Below, one piece after another: positions 1 to 4,846 of a DNA stretch of 5,000 bases. The position numbers were made by a program, and so were the translations under genes. Where the stretch lies: NCBI GenBank assembly GCA_022563285.1, contig JADFNQ010000116.1, forward strand, positions 1 through 5,000, in the 5' to 3' direction. The notes below the pieces were generated by a model. It saw nothing but the letters and a program-made list of their open reading frames with translations, did no database searches and was not told the DNA's origin. Origin of the DNA: Chloroflexota bacterium (GTDB taxonomy: Bacteria; Chloroflexota; Dehalococcoidia; SM23-28-2; RBG-16-64-32). The number at the start of each line of letters is the position of its first letter. Within the stretch, counting starts at the first letter, position 1.

Positions 1-235
1 CTCTCGGCTCCCCCTGACCGTAGGAGGCCCGGAAAGCGGTCCCTATCTCACAGATGCCCCGCTCCAGGGCGAAGCCCTCGCCCTCCAGGTAATCGGCGAG
101 CCAGGCGGCGGCCTTCTCCTCCTGGAAAGCGACCTCCGGGTTGGCATGAAGCTTGAGGCTTAGCGCGATAAGCTCGTCGCGGCGGCGGTCCACCTCGGCG
201 ATCACCCGCTTCTTGAGCCGCTCACGGTCGGGCAT
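1..235 (-). CDS. M20-family amidohydrolase/peptidase, N-terminal fragment (runs off the left edge)
   Basis: The reverse strand reads an open frame from an ATG at 235 to the window edge, 78 codons beginning MPDRERLKKRVIAEVDRRRD. The stretch LHANPEVAFQEEKAAAWLAD (residues 29-48) matches the hallmark N-terminus of M20 amidohydrolases of the AbgB / IAA-amino-acid-hydrolase type (typically H-x-NPE-x-x-F-x-E-x-K-A). It is followed by YLEGEGFALERG and TAFRASYG, the usual first beta strand region. Members are metal-dependent enzymes that cleave amide bonds in N-acyl amino acids or p-aminobenzoyl-glutamate-like substrates. The metal ligands and the dimerisation domain lie outside the window, so substrate cannot be judged. 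The start is fixed by a good Shine-Dalgarno sequence 8 nt upstream. The gene is divergent from apt and is not part of the SAM operon. Family call is fairly secure; exact function is unknown. Confidence 0.82.
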   Translation of the reverse strand, partial: MPDRERLKKRVIAEVDRRRDELIALSLKLHANPEVAFQEEKAAAWLADYLEGEGFALERGICEIGTAFRASYGQGEPR

Positions 236-243
236 GGACTCAC

Positions 244-250
244 CCTCCTT
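244..250 (-). promoter_or_regulatory. Shine-Dalgarno sequence of the M20 gene
   Basis: Read on the minus strand this is AAGGAGG, a near-perfect anti-16S complement, with 8 nt to the ATG at 235. It decides the start codon of the leftward gene. Confidence 0.75.
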
Positions 251-268
251 TCCAGATAGGGCCGCTCC

Positions 269-298
269 ATTCTATAGACAACGGGGGCCGGGGAACAA
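269..298 (-). promoter_or_regulatory. Candidate sigma70-type promoter for the M20 gene
   Basis: On the minus strand TTGTTC (293-298) could serve as the -35 box and TATAGA (271-276, spacer 16) or TAGAAT (269-274, spacer 18) as the -10 box. Transcription would start near 262-264, giving a leader of about 27-29 nt that contains the Shine-Dalgarno sequence. The match is partial (TTGTTC is 4 of 6), so this is a plausible assignment only. Confidence 0.4.
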
Positions 299-432
299 GG
301 AACGGGGAAGTCACGGGGTCAAGGCTATTTCGAGAGCTATCCCGCGGCCTGAAGTCCGCGTCTCCCTTCGGCAAGCCCCGCAGTTAAGCGCGCGATGACT
401 ATGGTTCCCGCTGCTTCCTGTCCTCTGTTCCC

Positions 433-441
433 TGCTATACT
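433..441 (+). promoter_or_regulatory. Candidate extended -10 promoter for apt
   Basis: TGCTATACT is an extended -10 element: TG, one base, then TATACT at 436-441, a 5 of 6 match to TATAAT. No good -35 hexamer lies 16-18 bp upstream, which extended -10 promoters can tolerate. Transcription would start near 448, only about 14 nt before the apt ATG at 462. The resulting leader has no purine-rich Shine-Dalgarno sequence, so apt would be translated from a very short, nearly leaderless mRNA. Confidence 0.5.
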
Positions 442-461
442 CTATTCGCCCTTTCGACGCC

Positions 462-977
462 ATGGACCTGAAGCGCTACGTCCGCGACGTGCCAGACTTC
501 CCGGAGCCGGGGGTGCTGTTCCGCGACATCACCCCGCTGTTGCAGAACGCCGAGGCGTTTCAGTACGCCGTGCAGAAGCTCAGCGAACGGTTCCAGGGCA
601 GGAACCTGGACGCCGTGGTCGGGATCGAATCGCGCGGCTTCCTGTTCGCGGCGCCGCTGGCAATCAACCTGGGGCTGCCGCTGGTGCCCGTGCGTAAGCC
701 CGGCAAGCTGCCTGCGGCCCACATGACCGCGGAGTACGCCCTGGAGTACGGCACCAGCCAGCTGGATATCCACAGCGACGCCCTGGGGAAGGACGCTGCG
801 GTGGTCATCGTGGACGACCTGATCGCGACCGGCGGGACGGCTGTGGCCGCGGCCAAGCTGGTGGAGCTCCTGGGGGCGAGGGTGCACGCCTTCGCCTTCC
901 TGGTGGAGCTGGCCGGCCTGGGCGGCCGGGAGCGGCTGCGCGACTACGAGGTGGTGTCGCTGCTCCGCTACGAGTGA
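462..977 (+). CDS. apt: Adenine phosphoribosyltransferase
   Basis: Cytoplasmic purine-salvage enzyme: adenine + PRPP gives AMP + pyrophosphate. The 171-residue product has the normal length for the short bacterial Apt. Recognisable blocks in order are PDFPEPGVLFRDITPLL (11-27), GIESRGFLF (54-62), the RKPGKLP loop (78-84), the AEYALEYG region (90-97), and the type I phosphoribosyltransferase PRPP-binding motif VVIVDDLIATGGTA (114-127), including the adjacent acidic pair D118-D119. The family N-terminus begins just like this one and no other start codon lies close upstream in frame, so ATG 462 is chosen even though it lacks a Shine-Dalgarno sequence. The gene ends 277 nt before mtnA with no clear terminator of its own, so read-through into the riboswitch is possible. 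Adenine is a product of MtnP, encoded just downstream, which makes the adjacency functionally sensible. Confidence 0.96.
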   Translation: MDLKRYVRDVPDFPEPGVLFRDITPLLQNAEAFQYAVQKLSERFQGRNLDAVVGIESRGFLFAAPLAINLGLPLVPVRKPGKLPAAHMTAEYALEYGTSQLDIHSDALGKDAAVVIVDDLIATGGTAVAAAKLVELLGARVHAFAFLVELAGLGGRERLRDYEVVSLLRYE

Positions 978-1012
978 CGGGGGCGAGTAGGGTGCCTGAA
1001 GCCGTGCTCAGC

Positions 1013-1041
1013 TTGACAGCGCCTATAGGGACAGATAACAT
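1013..1041 (+). promoter_or_regulatory. Sigma70-type promoter driving the SAM riboswitch and mtnA operon
   Basis: A consensus -35 box TTGACA (1013-1018) is followed by exactly 17 bp and a -10 box TAACAT (1036-1041, 4 of 6 matches). The predicted transcription start near 1048 lies about 17 nt before the first base of the riboswitch P1 helix at 1065, the expected geometry for a riboswitch-controlled transcript. It lies 36 nt after the apt stop codon, so the operon has its own promoter separate from apt. Confidence 0.75.
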
Positions 1042-1064
1042 TCAGGCACAACCGAATAGGGCAG

Positions 1065-1214
1065 CACTCTTATCCAGAGCGGTGGAGGGAACGGCCCGAG
1101 GAAGCCCGGCAACCGGCTGGGAAGGGTCAGGGGTCAACGGCCCCAGGCCAGACCCCTAAGACCCGTCCCGCACGGTGCCAACTCCGACCCGCCTTGGCGG
1201 GATAGATGAGAGTG
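1065..1214 (+). promoter_or_regulatory. SAM-I (S-box) riboswitch aptamer
   Basis: The conserved S-box core is readable by eye: CTTATC CAGAG at the 5' side, GGTGGAGGGA (1081-1090), GGCCCGAGGAAGCCCGGCAACC in two blocks (1093-1114), and GGTGCCAACTCC (1174-1185). P1 is a perfect 10-bp helix, CACTCTTATC (1065-1074) with GATGAGAGTG (1205-1214), including one G-U. P3 is very long, from CCG (1113-1115) to CGG (1173-1175). It contains GGGA/TCCC, GGGTC/GACCC and AGGGGTC/GACCCCT helices. P4 is CCCGC (1188-1192) with GCGGG (1197-1201) and a 4-nt loop. The presence of P4 favours SAM-I over SAM-IV. One departure from the usual core is GAGGAA where GATGAA is typical (1098-1103). Family knowledge: SAM binding stabilises P1 and turns expression off. 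The position just before mtnA, a gene for salvaging a SAM by-product, fits. Confidence 0.95.
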
Positions 1215-1226
1215 GTGAGTTGAAAG

Positions 1227-1253
1227 ACTTCTCCACCGCGCGAGGAGTTTTTT
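1227..1253 (+). terminator. Intrinsic terminator of the SAM riboswitch expression platform
   Basis: ACTTCTC (1227-1233) pairs with GAGGAGT (1242-1248) over 7 bp with one U-G pair around an 8-nt loop. It runs directly into six T residues (1248-1253). The hairpin begins 12 nt after the 3' end of P1, the usual place for a SAM-I terminator. The stem is short and only moderately GC-rich, so termination efficiency could be modest. Its 3' arm is also the mtnA Shine-Dalgarno sequence, so the same hairpin could block translation instead of, or in addition to, ending transcription. Confidence 0.65.
1242..1247 (+). promoter_or_regulatory. Shine-Dalgarno sequence of mtnA, inside the terminator hairpin
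   Basis: GAGGAG ends 7 nt before the TTG start codon at 1255 and supports that unusual start. All six bases are paired in the terminator-like hairpin, so in the SAM-bound state the site would be hidden from the ribosome. Confidence 0.7.
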
Positions 1254-1254
1254 A

Positions 1255-2325
1255 TTGCCTAGAAGCGAGAATAGATTGCTCCCGATCGAATGGCTGTCCG
1301 GCGGCCGGATACGCCTGATAGACCAGACACGGCTCCCGCAGGACGAGTCCTACCTGGAGACATCCGACTACCGCGACCTGGCGGCGGCGATCCGCGAGAT
1401 GAAGGTGCGGGGAGCGCCGCTGATAGGGATCACGGCCGCCTACGCGCTGGCCCTGGCCGCCCACGAGGGCGGCGACGCCGGGAAGGACGAACTCATGTCG
1501 CGGTTGAGGACGGCGGCGGAGGAGCTGCGCGCCACCAGGCCGACGGCGGTGAACCTGGCCTGGGCGCTGGAGCGTGCCTTGGCCGTCGCCGAGGCCGCCG
1601 CCGACCCCGACAGCGCTATCGACGCCCTGGAAGCGGAGGCGCGGCGCATCCACGAGGCGGAGATCGCGGCGAACCAGCGCATCGGGGCCAACGGCGCGTC
1701 CCTCCTGGCCACGGGGAGCACGCTCCTCACCCACTGCAACACCGGATCGCTGGCCACCGGCGGCTACGGCACCGCCCTGGGTATCGCGCGCGCCGCGCGG
1801 GAGGTGGGCAAGCTGGAGCGGGTGTACGTAACGGAGACCCGCCCCCTCCTCCAGGGGGCGCGGCTGACCACCTGGGAGCTACAGCGCGATGGTATCCCCT
1901 TCACCCTGGTTGTAGACAGCGCCGCCGGGTCGCTCCTGCGGCGCGGCCTGGTGCAGGCGGTGGTAGTGGGAGCGGACCGCATCGCCGCCAACGGCGACGT
2001 AGCGAATAAGATAGGCACCTATCCGCTGGCGGTGCTGGCGCGGGAGAACGGCGTGCCTTTCTACGTTGCCGCACCCATCAGCACGATCGACTTCAACACG
2101 TCCCGCGGCGACGAGATCCCCATCGAGGAGCGATCCCCGATCGAGGTCACAACCCTGGCAGGGGTTGAGACGACGATGGGGGGAGCGACGGCGGCCAACC
2201 CGGCCTTCGACATCACGCCAAGCGCCTACGTAACCGCCATCATCACCGAGAACGGCGTGGCCCGTGCGCCCTACGAGGCGTCCCTGGCGGGGCTGCTCAG
2301 GGAGGAGGCGCCCTCCCGTGGCTGA
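1255..2325 (+). CDS. mtnA: S-methyl-5-thioribose-1-phosphate isomerase
   Basis: Converts 5-methylthioribose-1-phosphate to 5-methylthioribulose-1-phosphate in the cytoplasmic methionine salvage pathway. The 356-residue length is normal for MtnA. Family blocks in order are IDQTRLP (22-28), VRGAPLIGI (51-59), RPTAVNLAWA (95-104), THCNTGSLAT (159-168) with the expected catalytic Cys161, VVGADRIAANGDVANKIGT (238-256 region) with the expected catalytic Asp241, and PFYVAAP.STID.. (268-279). These residues align with Cys160 and Asp240 of the Bacillus enzyme. The catalytic residues and GADR-I-ANGD signature separate it from the related eIF2B alpha/beta/delta subunits. The start is a TTG with a good Shine-Dalgarno sequence at 1242-1247. 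The gene is first in the riboswitch-controlled operon and overlaps mtnP by 8 nt. Confidence 0.96.
   Translation: MPRSENRLLPIEWLSGGRIRLIDQTRLPQDESYLETSDYRDLAAAIREMKVRGAPLIGITAAYALALAAHEGGDAGKDELMSRLRTAAEELRATRPTAVNLAWALERALAVAEAAADPDSAIDALEAEARRIHEAEIAANQRIGANGASLLATGSTLLTHCNTGSLATGGYGTALGIARAAREVGKLERVYVTETRPLLQGARLTTWELQRDGIPFTLVVDSAAGSLLRRGLVQAVVVGADRIAANGDVANKIGTYPLAVLARENGVPFYVAAPISTIDFNTSRGDEIPIEERSPIEVTTLAGVETTMGGATAANPAFDITPSAYVTAIITENGVARAPYEASLAGLLREEAPSRG
2300..2317 (+). promoter_or_regulatory. mtnP ribosome binding site within a small hairpin
   Basis: GGAGGAGG (2301-2308) lies 9 nt before the GTG at 2318 and decides that start. The bases GGGAGG (2300-2305) are perfectly complementary to CCTCCC (2312-2317), with a 6-nt loop, so the site can fold away. 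Because it lies inside the last codons of mtnA, ribosomes finishing mtnA would open it, suggesting translational coupling. Confidence 0.6.
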
Positions 2326-3199
2326 AGCGACGGTGGGGATCATCGGCGGCAGCGGCTTCTACCAGATGGAGGGGCTATCGGACGCCTACGAAGTGCGCGC
2401 CGATACGCCCTTCGGCGAGCCGAGCAGCGCCATCGTTGTGGGGACGCTGGAGGGGGAGCGGGTAGCCTTCCTGTCCAGACACGGGCCCGGCCACCGCATC
2501 CTGCCCCAGGAGCTGCCTTCGCGGGCCAACATCTACGCGTTGAAGACCCTCGGCGTGGAGGTCATCGTCGGCGTGAGCGCGGTGGGCAGCCTGCGGGAGG
2601 ATATCGAGCCCCTGCACCTGGTGGTGCCGGACCAGCTCATCGACCGCACGCGGGGGCGGCCGTCGACGTTCTTCGGCGAGGGGTTAGTCGCTCATATCGG
2701 CTTCGCCGACCCGTTCTGCCCGGAGCTGCGGCCACCGCTGGTGGCCTCGGCGCGAGAGGCGGGCGCGACGGCGCACGACGGGGGCACCTACGTGGCGGTG
2801 GAAGGTCCGGCCTTCTCCACACGGGCGGAATCGAACCTCTACCGCAGCTGGGGCGCGGAGATCATCGGCATGACGGCGCTGCCGGAGGCGAAGCTCGCAC
2901 GCGAGGCCGAGATATGCTACAGCATCCTGGCCTGCGCAACGGACTACGACTGCTGGCACGACGATGAGGCCGACGTGTCGGCAGGCCTGATCGTGGCCAA
3001 CCTGCGGAAGAACGTGGCGGTCTCCCGGGAGGCGATTCGGCTGTTCCTGCGCCGCCTGCCCGGCCAGCGCCAGTGCGGGTGCCGCAGCGCACTGGCGGAC
3101 GCCCTGGTGACCCCGTTGGAGCTGGTTCCTCCGGCCACACTGGCGAAGCTGGAGCCGCTGATAGCGAAGTACCTAACGGCGGCTGAGAAGGCCCGCTGA
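2318..3199 (+). CDS. mtnP: S-methyl-5'-thioadenosine phosphorylase
   Basis: Phosphorolysis of MTA to adenine and 5-methylthioribose-1-phosphate, which feeds MtnA. The product is 293 residues from the GTG at 2318. Hallmarks of the PNP/MTAP family are GIIGGSGFY (7-15), SRHGPGHR (53-60), SAVGSLRE (87-94), DQLIDRT (105-111), VEGPAFSTRAES (161-172), GMT (184-186) and ATDYDCWHDDE (207-217). These align along the length with human MTAP, including the DYD motif that binds the purine. The methionine in GMT and the adenine-type DYD favour MTA over inosine/guanosine. A C-terminal CGC (253-255) corresponds to the CXC found in hyperthermophile MTAPs. The GTG is preferred over the in-frame upstream codon at 2264 because of its Shine-Dalgarno sequence and because family proteins start just before GIIGG. 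It overlaps mtnA by 8 nt and the next gene by 1 nt. Confidence 0.95.
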   Translation: MAEATVGIIGGSGFYQMEGLSDAYEVRADTPFGEPSSAIVVGTLEGERVAFLSRHGPGHRILPQELPSRANIYALKTLGVEVIVGVSAVGSLREDIEPLHLVVPDQLIDRTRGRPSTFFGEGLVAHIGFADPFCPELRPPLVASAREAGATAHDGGTYVAVEGPAFSTRAESNLYRSWGAEIIGMTALPEAKLAREAEICYSILACATDYDCWHDDEADVSAGLIVANLRKNVAVSREAIRLFLRRLPGQRQCGCRSALADALVTPLELVPPATLAKLEPLIAKYLTAAEKAR

Positions 3200-4095
3200 T
3201 GGTCGATACCACCCTCCCCAGCGACCGCCGAGCGGCCAGCCGCGAATACGCTGTGGAACGGCTGGAGCAGGCCGATGGGATCCGCGCCCTGCTGGCCCCA
3301 GAAGGGGCCTACGCAGCCTACGCCCTCGCCCAGCTGGCGCCGTCCCTATTCACCCACAGCGAGTGGTGGTCCGCCAGCGGCCCCACCGGCCGCGCCACCG
3401 TCCTGCATTCGCGGGGAGGCCTGGGCCGGGCCATGGTCACGTTCGGCGACTCCGCAGCGCTTGACGTTCTCCTGGGTCTCCACCCAGGGTCGCGGTTCTG
3501 CTTCGCCAGCTTCCGGCCGGAGCACAGGGAGATAGTGCAGCGCCACTTCATGCTGAGCCGCAACGAGCTCATGGTGCGCATGTCCATCGGCAAAGAGACG
3601 TTCCAGCCGGTGGAAGGAGAAGCGGTGCGGCTGCAGGGACGGGACATCGGCCGCATCAACCGGCTCTACTCGGTAGAAGGCGGCCCGGGGTCCTACACTT
3701 CCCGCCACGTGGACCAGGGTGTATACTACGGCGTTATCTCGGACGAAAAGCTGGTGAGCATCGCAGGGACGCATGTGGACTCTCCCGGGGAACGCGTGGC
3801 GGTGGTAGGCAACGTGTTCACTCACCCGCGCTACCGCGGCGGGGGCCTGGCCACTATCGCCACCAGCGTCGTGACCCAAGCTCTACTTGAGCATTGCGAT
3901 CTGGTCGCTCTGACCGTGGAGGCGAGCAACGCGCCGGCCATTGCTGTATACGCAAAGCTTGGCTACCGTCAAGAGTGTACCCTGTATGAGGTAACAGCCG
4001 TCCGCAAGGACGCGCTGGGCATGATCAGTAGCCTGCGGCGCCTGGCCGCCGCCTGGCGGGGCCGCCGGCAGGGCAAGGAGGTAGTGACTCGATGA
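3199..4095 (+). CDS. GNAT-family acyltransferase, two-lobed, substrate unknown
   Basis: A 298-residue cytoplasmic protein with a clear C-terminal GNAT domain. VVGNVFTHPRYRGGGLATIA (202-221) holds the acyl-CoA pyrophosphate-binding R-x-x-G-x-G loop (R211, G214, G216). LTVEASNAPAIAVYAKLGY (238-256) is the conserved beta5-alpha4 segment with N244 and the terminal LGY. The first half (about 15-135) has no readable CoA motif. It is probably a degenerate GNAT-like lobe, as in FR47 / glycine N-acyltransferase-like proteins; this is inferred from length and layout. The tail (280-298) is short and basic. The ATG overlaps the mtnP stop by 1 nt (TGATG), with GAGAAGG at 3185-3191 as ribosome binding site. 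It therefore belongs to the SAM-recycling operon, but neither acyl donor nor acceptor can be named. Confidence 0.85.
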   Translation: MVDTTLPSDRRAASREYAVERLEQADGIRALLAPEGAYAAYALAQLAPSLFTHSEWWSASGPTGRATVLHSRGGLGRAMVTFGDSAALDVLLGLHPGSRFCFASFRPEHREIVQRHFMLSRNELMVRMSIGKETFQPVEGEAVRLQGRDIGRINRLYSVEGGPGSYTSRHVDQGVYYGVISDEKLVSIAGTHVDSPGERVAVVGNVFTHPRYRGGGLATIATSVVTQALLEHCDLVALTVEASNAPAIAVYAKLGYRQECTLYEVTAVRKDALGMISSLRRLAAAWRGRRQGKEVVTR

Positions 4096-4108
4096 GAGCG
4101 GAGTTCGC

Positions 4109-4113
4109 GGAGG
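4109..4113 (+). promoter_or_regulatory. Shine-Dalgarno sequence of the DUF1028 gene
   Basis: GGAGG ends 7 nt before the GTG at 4121 and supports this start, which also gives the family-typical N-terminus TFSIVAR. Confidence 0.65.
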
Positions 4114-4120
4114 CGCCCGC

Positions 4121-4846
4121 GTGACCTTCTCCATCGTCGCCCGCTGCCCGCGCACCGGGATGCTAGGGGTGGCTACCTCTAGCAAGGCCATAGCGGCGGG
4201 AGCTGCCGTGCCTTACTGCCGCGCCGGCGTGGGCGCCATCGCCAGCCAGGCGTTCGGCAACCCCTACCTGGGGATCGAAGGCCTTCGCTTCCTGGAGCAA
4301 GGGCTGACCGCGGAGCGCGCCCTGGAGAGGTTGATCGAGAGCGACCGCGGCCGCGACCTCCGTCAGGTGGCGATCGTCGATCGCGAAGGGAATACGGCAG
4401 CGTACACCGGCGCCAGGTGTATCCCCTGGGCGGGTCAGGCGGAGGGCGGCGGTCACATCTGCCTGGGCAACATCCTGGCCGGCGAAGAGGTAGTCAAAGC
4501 GATGTCCCGCGCCTTCGAGGTCAGCGTCGACGAGGAGCTGCCGGAGCGGCTCCTGCAGGCGCTGGCGGCCGGTCAAGAGGCCGGCGGCGACCGCCGCGGC
4601 CGCCAGTCCGCCGGCATATACGTCGTCCATACGGAGGAGTACCCGTACTGCGACCTGCGCGTGGACGATCACCCGGAGCCGATAGCCGAGCTGCGGCGTG
4701 TATTCGAGGTGTTCCAGCAGTGGGTGCCGTTGCTACCTATGGCGCCGCGTCGGGACGACTACACGCCTCAATGGGAAGCGACCGTACGGATGCGCGAGAT
4801 GCTGGAGGCGTCGTTGGAGGAAGAGGCGGCCACAAGGGAGCGATAA
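4121..4846 (+). CDS. DUF1028 family protein (Ntn-hydrolase-like), function unknown
   Basis: The 241-residue product reads as a complete DUF1028 protein. Landmarks are MTFSIVARCPRTGMLGVAT (1-19), AAGAAVPYCRAGVGAIASQA (25-44), NPYLGIEGL (47-55), RQVAIVDREGNTAAYTG (81-97), GNILAGEEVV (116-125), GDRRGRQSAGIYVV (156-169) and DLRVDDHPEPIAELRRVFE (178-196). As I recall the family, DUF1028 falls in the N-terminal-nucleophile hydrolase clan. Removal of the initiator methionine would leave Thr2 at the N-terminus, which could be the nucleophile; this is inference. No signal peptide is seen, so it is likely cytoplasmic. A charged tail (208-241) extends beyond the conserved region. The gene lies 25 nt after the GNAT gene and overlaps ahcY by 1 nt, so it is co-transcribed with SAM by-product recycling genes. 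The substrate is unknown; amide or peptide hydrolysis is the family-level guess. Confidence 0.88.
   Translation: MTFSIVARCPRTGMLGVATSSKAIAAGAAVPYCRAGVGAIASQAFGNPYLGIEGLRFLEQGLTAERALERLIESDRGRDLRQVAIVDREGNTAAYTGARCIPWAGQAEGGGHICLGNILAGEEVVKAMSRAFEVSVDEELPERLLQALAAGQEAGGDRRGRQSAGIYVVHTEEYPYCDLRVDDHPEPIAELRRVFEVFQQWVPLLPMAPRRDDYTPQWEATVRMREMLEASLEEEAATRER

Noticed and set aside
395..697. A 100-codon plus-strand frame overlapping the start of apt
   Set aside because: Arginine/alanine/proline-rich translation typical of a shadow frame in GC-rich DNA; apt in the other frame has clear family motifs.
978..1012. A possible terminator after apt
   Set aside because: Only a 4-bp AAGC/GCTT pairing is visible and there is no T-tract, so no terminator can be supported; read-through into the riboswitch remains possible.
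974..1159. A GTG-started 61-codon frame overlapping the apt stop and running into the riboswitch
   Set aside because: It has no recognisable protein features and its second half is the structured, conserved SAM-I aptamer, so the bases are explained by RNA structure.
1065..1214. Assignment of the aptamer to SAM-IV rather than SAM-I
   Set aside because: A clear P4 hairpin (1188-1201) lies between the GGTGCCAA segment and the 3' strand of P1, as expected for SAM-I and not SAM-IV.
1252..1734. Long minus-strand frames opposite mtnA and similar ones opposite mtnP, the GNAT gene and the DUF1028 gene
   Set aside because: They are antisense shadows of well-supported genes, with low-complexity Arg/Gly/Pro-rich translations and no motif.
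2264..2317. An 18-residue N-terminal extension of MtnP from an upstream start at 2264
   Set aside because: It lies wholly within mtnA, gives an arginine-rich non-family sequence and lacks a better ribosome binding site than the GTG at 2318.
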